Shown: positions 28,723-38,643, numbered from the stretch's first letter. The stretch is DNA of 64,000 nucleotides from Commensalibacter oyaizuii (GCF_029953265.1 NZ_JASBAO010000001.1:2280619-2344618), one strand, 5' to 3'. The notes: a model not told the origin generated them from the sequence alone. A program made the numbers and translations.

Positions 28723-29385
28723 ATGCAAATGCTATCAGAGCATAAGCCTATTGGGAAACAAGATTTTTTTACTAAAATTGATGTTGAATTGGATGATTAC
28801 TCTTCAGAAGCTGCAAAGCTCATTTATCAAAAGGGTATTTTTAATCTTATTGTAGAGCATTATGAGTATGTTAGTAGTCTGAAACTTGATTATTATAATA
28901 AATATGCTTGGGTTCCTGGTTCTGGTCGAGGTGGTGGATATTACAGAACACTTAATGATGAAGAAAAAGAGAATATCCATAATGCAAAAGCTGAAATCAT
29001 TAACCGTTTACGCAAACGTCAAAAACCGTGGAGTAATGCTTCTGTTACATTAGTCAGTGATGATGCACAGCGTGAAACGTTAACGCCATATAGTATTATT
29101 ACATCTTGGAATGCTAATATTTTTAAAAATGATTTAAATCTGACTTTGTTAGAAAAAAAGATGACACCAGCTTCTGATGAAGAGAAATGTGATAAGGGAG
29201 AATATATTTACACATGGGACAAAGACCCCACGGTTCAGATTTCTTTTTATATGGGTTGTATTGAACCTAATAAAGCATCACAAGATCAGAATTTTGTTCC
29301 TAATAATTTTATGATTTCAATAAAACAGGTTTCACAAGAAAATCCTGAAATAAAAGCACGTAAAGAACAAGAGAAAAAAGAATAA
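28723..29385 (+). CDS. Hypothetical protein
   Basis: A 220-residue soluble protein with no signal peptide. A glycine-rich stretch WVPGSGRGGGYYRTL at about residues 65-79 and a lysine-rich end are notable. It follows the small membrane protein closely. Two further in-frame stops between the genes show that they are separate. I cannot assign a family. The pair might be an effector or immunity type module, but nothing in the sequence proves this. Confidence 0.5.
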   Translation: MQMLSEHKPIGKQDFFTKIDVELDDYSSEAAKLIYQKGIFNLIVEHYEYVSSLKLDYYNKYAWVPGSGRGGGYYRTLNDEEKENIHNAKAEIINRLRKRQKPWSNASVTLVSDDAQRETLTPYSIITSWNANIFKNDLNLTLLEKKMTPASDEEKCDKGEYIYTWDKDPTVQISFYMGCIEPNKASQDQNFVPNNFMISIKQVSQENPEIKARKEQEKKE

Positions 29386-29595
29386 ATTCTACGATTGTCA
29401 GATATTAATTAGCAGGAATAATTTCCATCTTATTACCCTTGAAACTAATGTTTATAAAGAGATGGAGAGGGAGATTATTCAACCAATATTGGACGTTTGT
29501 AATTAACTTAACATTAACAGATTTTAAAAACTCAGAAACTGTTTAAATATGATTAAGATTACAGAACAATGACGATTAAATTAATAAAATCAAAC

Positions 29596-29632
29596 GCGAT
29601 TTTATCCTATATTCATATATAGGTTTTATCGC
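29596..29632 (-). terminator. Probable terminator of the ankyrin gene
   Basis: GCGAT (29596-29600) and CCTATAT (29606-29612) pair with ATATAGG (29617-29623) and ATCGC (29628-29632), an extended imperfect hairpin just past the ankyrin gene stop at 29650, with a T-rich run after it on the minus strand. Confidence 0.55.
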
Positions 29633-29649
29633 GCTTAATCTTGGATTTG

Positions 29650-30333
29650 CTATTCTTTTGCGCCTGCTTTGATCAATAAATCAACCATCTCTTGATAGCC
29701 TTTTTTCTTGGCATGCTGTAATGCGGTTACGCCTTCGCCATCGGGGATATTTACGTCTGCACCGCCCTTAATCAAAATATCAGCGATTTCAGTATATAGA
29801 GGCGACCCATTTCCTAAAATAATGGTTTCTAATAATGCGGTCCATCCTAGTTTATTAATATGATTGGGATCAACGCCAGCTTTTAATAAAATCTTGACGG
29901 TTTCTGGATGACCTTTCTCAGCAGCAGGAATAATCGTATTCCCACCAAAGCGATTAGTATCTTTGATATTTGCACCATGCTCTAGGGTCAATTTCAAGAT
30001 ATCGTTATACCCTTGTGCACCTGCCAGAAGATAAGGTGTATCTTGGATATTATCTTTGGCATTCACATCCGCCCCAGCAAAAATTAATATTTTTGCAATC
30101 TTTGCATGGTTTTGTTGAGTTGCAATCATTAATGCTGTTCTGCCCTGTTCATCGCGTGCTTCTATTTCTTCTGTTTTAACAAGTTCCATGACTTTTTTGA
30201 CATCATGATTACGAACAGCTTCGTGTAAAGGTGTTGATTTTGCGTTATTTGTATTAATCATAGTAACCCCTATAATGAAAATAGTTATAAATATGTAACA
30301 TAATCTTTTGGTCAGTTTATAACGAAAACCCAT
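29650..30333 (-). CDS. Secreted ankyrin-repeat protein
   Basis: A 227-residue protein with a hydrophobic N-terminal segment (residues 10-27) and then about five ankyrin repeats: TPLHEAVRNHDVKKVMELV, GRTALMIATQQNHAKIAKIL, DTPYLLAGAQGYNDIL, GNTIIPAAEKGHPETVKILL and GVTALQHAKKKGYQEMVDLL. Such proteins bind partners in the periplasm or at the membrane. The partner is not visible from neighbours. It is downstream of tgt on the same strand, but a perfect hairpin between them implies a separate unit. Confidence 0.85.
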   Translation of the reverse strand: MGFRYKLTKRLCYIFITIFIIGVTMINTNNAKSTPLHEAVRNHDVKKVMELVKTEEIEARDEQGRTALMIATQQNHAKIAKILIFAGADVNAKDNIQDTPYLLAGAQGYNDILKLTLEHGANIKDTNRFGGNTIIPAAEKGHPETVKILLKAGVDPNHINKLGWTALLETIILGNGSPLYTEIADILIKGGADVNIPDGEGVTALQHAKKKGYQEMVDLLIKAGAKE

Positions 30334-30381
30334 GATATTTCCTATGAATGTGAAATATAACCTTTAATTTATCGGTATATG

Positions 30382-30423
30382 ATATTAAATTTATTTTCAT
30401 GGTTATAAAAATAAATTTAATAT
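30382..30423 (-). terminator. Terminator-like inverted repeat after tgt
   Basis: ATATTAAATTTATTTT (30382-30397) is perfectly complementary to AAAATAAATTTAATAT (30408-30423), a 16-bp all-A/T stem just past the tgt stop at 30446. Confidence 0.6.
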
Positions 30424-30445
30424 TACTGACTTTTTATAACTATTT

Positions 30446-31561
30446 TTATTGTGCCCAGTTGGCACGTAATGTTGCTGCAATTTCAGAAAGATTGTCATCG
30501 ATAATTGCTTGTCGTATAATACGCATCAGGCGTTGATAATAGGCAATATTATGCCATGTCAGCAACATTGCCCCAAGGATCTCTTTACTACGGAATAAAT
30601 GGTGAATGTAAGCACGGCTGTGTTTGGAACATGCGAGACAATCACATTCTGGATCAATAGGATTGGGGTCATGAATATGACATGCATTTTTCATATTTAA
30701 CGTGCCATAACTGGTATAGGCACGACCCGTTCGTCCAGCACGGGTGGGCATGACGCAATCAAACATATCCACACCACGTTCAATAGCCCCAAGCATATCA
30801 TCAGGTGTACCAACCCCCATCAGATAACGTGGCTTGTCTGTCGGCATTAAATGGGTGGTAAAATCAAGGGTGGAAAACATTTGTTCCTGAGGTTCGCCAA
30901 CAGCCAAACCCCCAATGGCATAGCCTTCAAATCCTATATTGGTTAAGGCTTCGACACTTTCAGCACGTAAATCAGGTTCAGTACCGCCTTGGATAATACC
31001 AAATTGGGCATAACCAGGGCGGTTTTTAAATTGCTTGCGTGAACGTTCCGCCCAGCGCATTGACATTCGCATTGATTTAGCAATGGCCTCATAACTGGCA
31101 GGCAAGGCCGGGCATTCATCAAAGCACATGGTTATAGTAGCATCTAACAAATATTGAATATCGGTTGAACTTTCTGGGGTTAACCGATGTGCAGATCCGT
31201 CAATATGTGAACGAAAAGTAACACCATCTTCATCAAGTTTGCGCAAATCCCCCAAAGACATGACTTGAAATCCACCGGAATCTGTTAAGATCGGGCCAGG
31301 CCAATCCATAAATTTATGTAATCCCCCAAGTTCATGAACCAATTCAGCCCCAGGGCGTAACATCAAGTGATAGGTATTTCCCAATACAATGCCAGCACCC
31401 GTAGAGCGAACCGCATCCATTGTCATGGCTTTGACAGTGCCAACCGTGCCAACGGGCATAAAGGTGGGTGTTTGAACATCACCATGCGCAGTATGCAACG
31501 TTCCCGCACGGGCATTTTTATGTTGAGCTTGTTTAGTCCAGTGGAATTTTAGTTGGGTCAT
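30446..31561 (-). CDS. tgt: Queuine tRNA-ribosyltransferase
   Basis: Tgt swaps guanine 34 for preQ1 in tRNAs with GUN anticodons, the first tRNA step of queuosine synthesis. At 371 residues it is normal. The zinc site [18 protein letters not shown], the active-site segment [12 protein letters not shown], and the GGLAVGEP and MGVGTPDDM motifs are all present. In many bacteria tgt lies directly beside queA. Here queA is about 7 kb away on the same strand, with plus-strand accessory genes in between. No ribosome-binding damage or frame problem is seen. Confidence 0.97.
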   Translation of the reverse strand: MTQLKFHWTKQAQHKNARAGTLHTAHGDVQTPTFMPVGTVGTVKAMTMDAVRSTGAGIVLGNTYHLMLRPGAELVHELGGLHKFMDWPGPILTDSGGFQVMSLGDLRKLDEDGVTFRSHIDGSAHRLTPESSTDIQYLLDATITMCFDECPALPASYEAIAKSMRMSMRWAERSRKQFKNRPGYAQFGIIQGGTEPDLRAESVEALTNIGFEGYAIGGLAVGEPQEQMFSTLDFTTHLMPTDKPRYLMGVGTPDDMLGAIERGVDMFDCVMPTRAGRTGRAYTSYGTLNMKNACHIHDPNPIDPECDCLACSKHSRAYIHHLFRSKEILGAMLLTWHNIAYYQRLMRIIRQAIIDDNLSEIAATLRANWAQ

Positions 31562-31857
31562 ATCAGTTATTTAAATAAAATTAAATGGATAAGGTTCTTT
31601 ATATAAATTTATACGCTGAAAAGAAATATAATTTTATATATTATTAGATGAGGATTCTATTATTAAAGGATACTTCTAATGAAATAACAAAGTTATGGAA
31701 ATGGTAAATTTAGGCAATTATTTACTGAACTTGTGTAAATTTTTCAAATCGTTATATTATATTAATAATCAACGATAATTATGGAACACATCTAATTATA
31801 ATAGCTTAAAAATATTTTTTATTCAATTATTTAAAGAAATTAGAATAACACAATAAG
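31562..31857. other. AT-rich region at the left edge of the accessory insert
   Basis: About 296 bp between divergent tgt and the restriction-modification gene, very A/T-rich. It should hold both promoters. No repeat or integrase-type site was recognised. Confidence 0.4.
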
Positions 31858-33900
31858 ATGAACACAAAAAATAAAAAATCTATAGAACCCAATATTGCAG
31901 AACTAGGGAATGGTTGGCTTAAATCCTATAATTTGCCTTATAGGTTAGAGCAAGAATCTTTAAATGCTGAAATAGATAATGCTTTAAATGATTATCATTC
32001 TAAAAGAGGTGGCGTTGGCGCTAATCGTCCAGATACTAAGCTATTATTGCAAGATGAACAATTGAATTATTATCCAATATTAATTGAATATAAAGGATAT
32101 AAAGATAAGCTAGTAAAACTAGATAGCCAGAATCAAGTTGCTAATAAAAATGCGAAAAACGAACAGCTTTTTGGAAATATTAATTCATATGCCGTCAATG
32201 GTGCTGTTCATTATGCAAACGCATTGTTACATCATACCAGTTATACAGATATTATAGCGATTGGAATGACAGGATATAAGGATGAACGGAATAAAATTGT
32301 TCATGAAATTGGTGTTTACTATGTTTCAAAATCTAATTTTGGTATTGGACAAAAAGTAGGTGAATATTCTGATTTTTCTTTTTTATCCAAGAAAAATTTT
32401 CAGAGCTTTATAGAAAAAATTAAAACGTTAAATCTATCGCCAGAGGAAATTAATAAACTTAAAGAGCAACGTGAAAGAGAGATAGATGCCAGTTTAGTTA
32501 AGCTGAATAATGATATTTATAAAAATGAAAAAGGATTAGGAGAAAGTGATCGTGTCTATCTTGTTGCAGCGACGATTATTGCAACCCTTGGTATCCCTGG
32601 CAAAGTCAGACCTCTTGAAAAATCAGAGTTAAAATCATCAGACGAACAAGGTTACCGTGATGGGGATATTATTGTCAGAAAGATTAAATCATTTTTAAAT
32701 GAAAAACATATCCCACAAGAAAAAAAAGACTTTATTAATAGAGCGTTTGAAAATGTATTGCTTGCTGAAAATCTTAATAAGGTTACCAATGGAGATGGAG
32801 AAAGCCAACTTAAACGTGTTTTTACTAAAATCATTGATGATTTAGGGATTTATTACAAAATTAACCTAACCACTGATTTTACAGGAAAACTGTTTAATGA
32901 AATGTACAGTTGGCTTGGTTTCTCCCAAGATAAGTTAAATGATGTTGTGCTTACCCCCTCTTATGTTGCTTCGCTATTAGTGAAATTGACAAGAGTTAAT
33001 AAAGATTCTTATGTTTGGGATTTCGCCACAGGTTCGGCAGGTTTGTTGGTGGCTGCCATGAACGAAATGCTTAATGATGCAAGGGCAACGATTACCTCTC
33101 CTGATGCGTTATATCAAAAAGAAATAAAGATCAAAGCTGAACAATTGCTGGGTATAGAATTGCTTCCCAGTGTTTACATGTTGGCAATCTTAAATATGAT
33201 TTTAATGGGAGATGGCAGTTCTAATATCTTAAATATGGATTCATTGGTGGATTTTACAGGGAAATATGGCTTTGGAGATACGTCTCAAAATTTTCCAGCG
33301 GATGCTTTTATATTAAATCCACCTTATTCAGCCCCTGGCAATGGGATGAATTTTGTAGAGCAAGCCCTGGGGATGATGAACAGGGGATATGCCGCAATCA
33401 TTATACAAGGATCTGCTGGGTCTGGCAAAGCCAAAGACTATAACAAAAGAATATTAGAAAAACATACGTTGTTGGCAAGTATAAAAATGCCAATTGATTT
33501 ATTTATTGGAAAGTCCAGCGTTCAGACCTATGTTTATGTGTTTAAAGTAGGGGAAAAGCATGAGAAAGACGAAATTGTAAAATTTATTGACTTTTCAAAT
33601 GATGGATATACACGAACCAATCGTAAAAAAGCCAGTAATAATTTAAAAGATACGGATAACGCCAAAGGCAGATATGAATAGTTGGTAAGTTTGGTGCGTT
33701 TTGGTAAAAGTAAATTAAAACTATTTACTGATTCAGAATATTATGAAGGGCATATAGATCTAACGAACGGAGCAGATTGGAATCAAACGGCACCTATTGA
33801 TACAAAACCAACCTTGGAGGATTTCAAAAAAACAGTTAGTGATTATTTGGCGTGGGAGGTCAGTAATTTACTGAGAAATAATAAACCCTTGGGAAAGTAG
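31858..33900 (+). pseudogene. BcgI-like fused nuclease/N6-adenine methylase, split by an in-frame TAG
   Basis: A fused restriction-modification protein. The N-terminus has a PD-(D/E)XK nuclease pattern: P58-D59 and E77-Y78-K79 (RPD...IEYKG). The methylase domain has motif I FATGSAG at about 389-395 and motif IV NPPY at 487-490. This arrangement, a nuclease and methylase in one chain plus a separate specificity subunit, resembles BcgI-type enzymes more than classical type I. A TAG at 33679-33681 (codon 608) interrupts the frame. The frame then reads on as LVSLVRFGKSKLKLF to WNQTAPIDTKPTLEDFKKTV and TAG at 33898, which is normal methylase C-terminus. So it is a recent nonsense mutation, a read-through site or a sequence error. 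No separate HsdR is present. Confidence 0.85.
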
Positions 33901-35069
33901 AATCCCCACTTAACGAGAAATTAAAAAAAGTTAAGTGGGGCGAGTATAAAATTGGGGATTTGTTTGAGGTACAAACATCAAAAAAACGGTTTGATGCAAA
34001 TAAAGTATCTGTTTTGAAAGATGGAAAACATCCATATGTAGTAAGAATGGGTACAAATAATGGGAGTAAAGGGTTTCTAAACGAAGATGATATTTATTTA
34101 AATGAAGCAAATACAATTTCTTTTGGGCAAGATACAGCTACAATATTTTATCAAGAAAAACCATATTTTACTGGTGATAAAATAAAAATACTCAAAGCAA
34201 AGTTTGAAAAATTTAATAAAAAAAATGCTCATTTTTTTATTGCTATAATGATAAGGGCTTTTAGTTTGTTTTCTTGGGGAAGTTCTAGCTTTAATGTGAA
34301 TATTATTAAATCGCAAAAAATCCAACTTCCTATTGACAACGGAAAAATAGATTTTGATTTTATAGAAAATTTTATAGCAGAGCTAGAAGCTGAAAGGGTA
34401 GCAGAGCTAGAAGCTGAAAGGGTAGCAGAGCTAGAAGCTGAAAGGGTAGCAGAGCTTGAAGCTTATTTGTCTGTAACGGGTTTAAAGAATTATACCCTAA
34501 CCACAGAAGAGCAAAAAGCTTTGGATGATTTTAATAATATTATGTTTGAAGAGCACAATATTATTGACTTATTCACTATAAAGAATTCTAGAAATATTTT
34601 ATCTAGAGATATTAAAGAAAATAGCGGTCAAACGCCTTACTTATGTGCAAGTAGTGAAAATAATGCCGTCAGTTCTTATATTTCTTATGATAATAAATAC
34701 TTAGATAAAGGGAATTGTATTTTTATTGGTGGAAAAACATTCGTTGTAACCTATCAAGAAAAAGATTTTTATTCAAATGATAGTCATAATCTCGTTCTTT
34801 ATATGAAGGATGATAAAAGAAAGAGTAAATTAAATCAGTTATATTTAGTAACTTGTATCAACAAGAGTTTAAAACATAAATATTCATGGGGTGATAGCAT
34901 TAGTAATAAAAAGATTCAACATGACAAAATATCACTTCCAACGCTAAACCATGAACCTAATTACGAGATAATGGAAGGCTTGATATCAGCAGTTCAAAAA
35001 CTGGTTATCAAAGATGTTGTTTTATATGCCGACAGAAAGATCAATGCGACAAAATCTATTGTTAAATAA
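33885..35069 (+). CDS. Restriction-modification specificity subunit, no canonical start codon
   Basis: The specificity subunit has two target-recognition domains, each beginning with a typical HsdS start: WGEYKIGDLFEV at about 33936-33971, and HNIIDLFTIKNSRN after the central linker. The two halves are joined by a helical linker with three perfect octapeptide repeats, AELEAERV. The frame is open from 33885, yet the conserved N-terminus (LNEKLKKVKWGEYK) has no ATG, GTG or TTG before it; a TTG at 33960 would delete it. The frame is -1 to the methylase frame. It could be made by frameshifting from the methylase, or its start has mutated. Its product would select the DNA site for the fused methylase-nuclease. 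Confidence 0.75.
   Translation, partial: TLGKVESPLNEKLKKVKWGEYKIGDLFEVQTSKKRFDANKVSVLKDGKHPYVVRMGTNNGSKGFLNEDDIYLNEANTISFGQDTATIFYQEKPYFTGDKIKILKAKFEKFNKKNAHFFIAIMIRAFSLFSWGSSSFNVNIIKSQKIQLPIDNGKIDFDFIENFIAELEAERVAELEAERVAELEAERVAELEAYLSVTGLKNYTLTTEEQKALDDFNNIMFEEHNIIDLFTIKNSRNILSRDIKENSGQTPYLCASSENNAVSSYISYDNKYLDKGNCIFIGGKTFVVTYQEKDFYSNDSHNLVLYMKDDKRKSKLNQLYLVTCINKSLKHKYSWGDSISNKKIQHDKISLPTLNHEPNYEIMEGLISAVQKLVIKDVVLYADRKINATKSIVK
33891..33940 (+). promoter_or_regulatory. Candidate -1 frameshift signal (slippery heptamer plus stem-loop)
   Basis: GGGAAAG (33891-33897) is read as G-GGA-AAG in the methylase frame, the X-XXY-YYZ pattern, directly before its TAG stop. After a 6-nt spacer, CCCCACTTAAC (33904-33914) pairs perfectly with GTTAAGTGGGG (33930-33940), an 11-bp stem. 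A -1 slip would lead into the specificity frame. Confidence 0.45.
34377..34463 (+). repeat. 24-bp tandem repeats in the specificity linker
   Basis: Three perfect copies (34377-34400, 34401-34424, 34425-34448) and a partial fourth, each coding for AELEAERV. They lie in the helical spacer between the two recognition domains, where repeat number in EcoR124-type enzymes sets the length of the gap in the DNA target. Confidence 0.92.
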
Positions 35070-35177
35070 AGGGGATAATATTCTGCAATTTAAATTTCTT
35101 CTTAATTGTTACAGTTATATTGATGATTATTATTCATAATAATATCTTTATTTTTTGTCTAATCTTTTTACCTATAG

Positions 35178-36203
<1,026 letters not shown>

Positions 36204-36332
36204 ATCAAATAGGAGCATTGGATTATTAGATTTTAATGATATATTTAGATGTATGATTTAAAGTTTTCTATAAAAATTATATTTTTTATTCTATTATATG
36301 ATTGATTGAAAAATATAATTTTTGGAAAATTA

Positions 36333-36800
36333 ATGAAAAAGATAGTTCTTGCTTTATCACTTGTAATTGTACCATTAACCGCCAAAGCACAAACAGAAGT
36401 TTCAGATGAAATTATTCAAAATGCAGCCGAGGAGTTAAAGCCAGCATTATGTAATAATGATTTGCGCAAAGCGATTGGGATTACGCAAGATTGTTATAAG
36501 GCATCTAGGCATGCAGAAATTGATAAGATCAATCAATGCGTTCTGGAGGATTTTATGACCAGTGGATTGGTAAAAATGAAACGTACCAAAGCTGAAAAAA
36601 ATGGAGAGACAGACCCTTATTCAGATATAGAATTTGTTAATCCAGATAATGTAAAGTTGAGATTAATTAAATATAGAAATTCATATTCATACGACAATAA
36701 AGCATCAGAAATAATGCGTAAAAAACTTTATAATGACACAATGCGTGTTGCCCTTGTATTACACAAAGGTGGTTGTTTTAATCCGAATGAAATTCATTGA
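36333..36800 (+). CDS. Secreted four-cysteine protein, paralog 1
   Basis: A 155-residue protein with a signal peptide cut after LTAKAQ (residue about 20). The mature part has the family pattern IIQNAAEELKPALC, DCYKASRHAE, NQCVLEDF and a C-terminal GGCF, four cysteines that could make two disulfides. The open frame begins at 36306, but MKKIVLALS at 36333 gives a normal signal peptide. This is the most diverged of the four tandem copies. Family and function are unknown to me. It is followed by paralog 2 after 24 bp. Confidence 0.7.
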   Translation: MKKIVLALSLVIVPLTAKAQTEVSDEIIQNAAEELKPALCNNDLRKAIGITQDCYKASRHAEIDKINQCVLEDFMTSGLVKMKRTKAEKNGETDPYSDIEFVNPDNVKLRLIKYRNSYSYDNKASEIMRKKLYNDTMRVALVLHKGGCFNPNEIH

Positions 36801-36824
36801 ATTATAAAGGACAAAAGAGCATAA

Positions 36825-37292
36825 ATGAAAAAATTTATAATGGTTTTATTAATGATGCTCTTTCCATTAACGATATATGCTTCTTCTGGTGAAGATCAAG
36901 TTATTCAAGCAGCAGCAGATGAATTACAACCTGCTTTTTGTGCGAATGATTTAAAACAAGCCATTCAGATTGTTGAAAGATGTTATCTTCAAGTTGATAG
37001 AGACGGCCAGCATCGCAATATGAATCAATGTGTTGCTGCGGATATTGTTGTTGCGTATATAATTAATCACAAACAAAAAGAATATTTTGATGTTTATAAT
37101 AAAGATCCGTATTCAGCATTTATGGATAGCAAGAATATAAGTGATCGCACGTCAAAATATCCTAATTTTTTGGATCAAATTCAAGAGGCTGATGATGATA
37201 TGAAAGTAATAGCAATCTATGATAAAGTTAGTCTGGATGTAACGGCTATTTTAAAACAAAAAGGTTGCTTTGATTTTTATAATTTAAAATAA
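36825..37292 (+). CDS. Secreted four-cysteine protein, paralog 2
   Basis: 155 residues with a signal peptide ending near PLTIYA. Family features are IQAAADELQPAFCANDLKQA, ERCYLQVD, NQCVAADI and KGCFDF. AAGGACAAAAGAG precedes the ATG. It is closely related to paralogs 3 and 4, clearly more so than to 1. A decayed piece of the queA 3' end follows the gene, which is evidence of how the cluster arose. The role is unknown; periplasmic location is inferred from the signal peptide. Confidence 0.72.
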   Translation: MKKFIMVLLMMLFPLTIYASSGEDQVIQAAADELQPAFCANDLKQAIQIVERCYLQVDRDGQHRNMNQCVAADIVVAYIINHKQKEYFDVYNKDPYSAFMDSKNISDRTSKYPNFLDQIQEADDDMKVIAIYDKVSLDVTAILKQKGCFDFYNLK

Positions 37293-37314
37293 CTTGCTTT
37301 ACTTCATTATAAAT

Positions 37315-37358
37315 GCATCCTTATTAAACAAGCATCTCTGTAAGGATAAAAAAATATG
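37315..37358 (-). pseudogene. Relic of the queA 3' end (copy 1)
   Basis: Read on the minus strand it gives YPYRDACLIR, against YSYGDACLIE at the real queA C-terminus (38644-38690). At DNA level AAACAAGCATCTC is identical in both. It lies just downstream of paralog 2. Confidence 0.7.
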
Positions 37359-37378
37359 CATGTGCAGTAGAGGTTAGT

Positions 37379-37510
37379 CAAATATAGAATTCATATTCAT
37401 ATAATAATAAGGCATCAGAAATAATGCGTATAAAACTTTATAATGATACGATGCGTATTGCCTTTGCATTACATAAAGATAACGGCTTTAATCCGAATGA
37501 CATTTATTAA
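37379..37510 (+). pseudogene. Truncated remnant of paralog 1 C-terminus
   Basis: This DNA closely matches the last 130 bp of paralog 1 (36671-36800): both contain GCATCAGAAATAATGCGTA and TTTAATCCGAATGA. One base is missing in the AGAATTC region, which breaks the frame, and the cysteine of GGCF has become NGF. No start is present. It is a leftover of tandem duplication. Confidence 0.8.
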
Positions 37511-37522
37511 ATTATAACTTTA

Positions 37523-38014
37523 ATGAATAAAAATATGATGTATAAAGTGAAGAAAATTTTTATTGTATTATCACTAGCTTTGTTTCCCTTTGCGGCGTAT
37601 GCGCAAAATCAAATTTCTGATGAAGTTATTCAAAATGCAGCATATGATTTAAAGCCTGCATTTTGTGCGAATGATTTGAAACAAGCAATTCAAATTGTTG
37701 AAAGATGTTATGCGAAAGTGGATGAAGATCCAGAACATAAAAACATCAATCAATGCGTGACGGAAGATATATTTTTGATGAGTGTATTTATAATAAAGAG
37801 AAAACAATATTTTGATAAAGCTCAGACTGATCCATATGCTGGTTTAGAGTTTGCAAAAATGAAAAATTATGTTGGTAGAATAACAAAATATCCTAGTTTT
37901 ATTATGGATATTAAACGGGGCTCAGGAATGAAACAAGTAGGTGAAACGGGAGGTGGAAAAATCGCAAAAATTTTGAAGCAAGATAATTGTTGGAATCTTA
38001 ATAAATTAAAATAA
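37523..38014 (+). CDS. Secreted four-cysteine protein, paralog 3
   Basis: 163 residues from the ATG at 37523. The signal peptide is longer (MNKNMMYKVKKIFIVLSLALFPFAAYA), with an internal ATG option at residue 5 or 6. The mature part reads IQNAAYDLKPAFCANDLKQA, ERCYAKVD, NQCVTEDI and DNCWNL, so the four cysteines are kept. A second queA relic follows the stop. No family name is known to me. Confidence 0.7.
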   Translation: MNKNMMYKVKKIFIVLSLALFPFAAYAQNQISDEVIQNAAYDLKPAFCANDLKQAIQIVERCYAKVDEDPEHKNINQCVTEDIFLMSVFIIKRKQYFDKAQTDPYAGLEFAKMKNYVGRITKYPSFIMDIKRGSGMKQVGETGGGKIAKILKQDNCWNLNKLK

Positions 38015-38070
38015 TTTCTTATACAGACGTCCTTTGGTCAAACATATATTGTCATAGGAACAATCATAAT
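38015..38070 (-). pseudogene. Relic of the queA 3' end (copy 2)
   Basis: On the minus strand, TTCCTATG, TGTTTGA, AAGG and TCT match in order and spacing the end of queA (38638-38690), with several substitutions between. As at the real locus, TTTCTT follows the upstream paralog's TAA directly. Confidence 0.55.
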
Positions 38071-38172
38071 TATATCAGACGTGTGATAGATGCTATAATT
38101 ACATTATATTGATAAAATTCACCAAAATTAGTAATGTAATGAGTGTATATACAAAATATAGAAAAGAATAAA

Positions 38173-38637
38173 ATGAAAAAAATTATTGTGGCTTTATCAC
38201 TGGTATTGCTCCCATCCACAGCCCACGCTCAATCTGGTGGCGATCAAGTCATTCAAGCAGCTGCGGATGAATTAAAACCTGCTTTTTGTGCGAATGATCT
38301 GAAGCAAGCAATTCAGATCGTTGAGGGATGTTATGCGAAAGTAGATGAAGATAGTGAAAAATATAATATGAATCAGTGTGTGATAGAGGATCTGGCTGTT
38401 GTGGTTACAATTAAAAAAAAGCAACAGCAATATATCAATAATTATCAAACAGATCCATATAGTAGTTTAGATTTTATACAAACAAAAAGTATAGCAATGA
38501 GAGCGTCAAAACACCCTAATTTTATGAGTAACTTGGTAGAATCAAATGATGTAAAAAATGCAGGTTTAACAGCAGTAATAAAAACAGTGAAAATTTTGAT
38601 GAAAGAAAATTGTCTTGATCTTGATAAATTACAATAA
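38173..38637 (+). CDS. Secreted four-cysteine protein, paralog 4
   Basis: 154 residues from the ATG at 38173; the frame is open to a GTG at 38143, but the signal peptide (MKKIIVALSLVLLPSTAHA) begins here. Mature part: IQAAADELKPAFCANDLKQA, EGCYAKVDEDSE, NQCVIEDL and ENCLDL. It ends 7 bases before the convergent queA stop, the same spacing as the relics show. High identity to paralogs 2 and 3 points to recent duplication. Confidence 0.72.
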   Translation: MKKIIVALSLVLLPSTAHAQSGGDQVIQAAADELKPAFCANDLKQAIQIVEGCYAKVDEDSEKYNMNQCVIEDLAVVVTIKKKQQQYINNYQTDPYSSLDFIQTKSIAMRASKHPNFMSNLVESNDVKNAGLTAVIKTVKILMKENCLDLDKLQ

Positions 38638-38643
38638 TTTCTT

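Noticed and set aside
34377..34463. CRISPR-like direct repeats
   Set aside because: The units are contiguous with no spacers and in frame within a protein gene.
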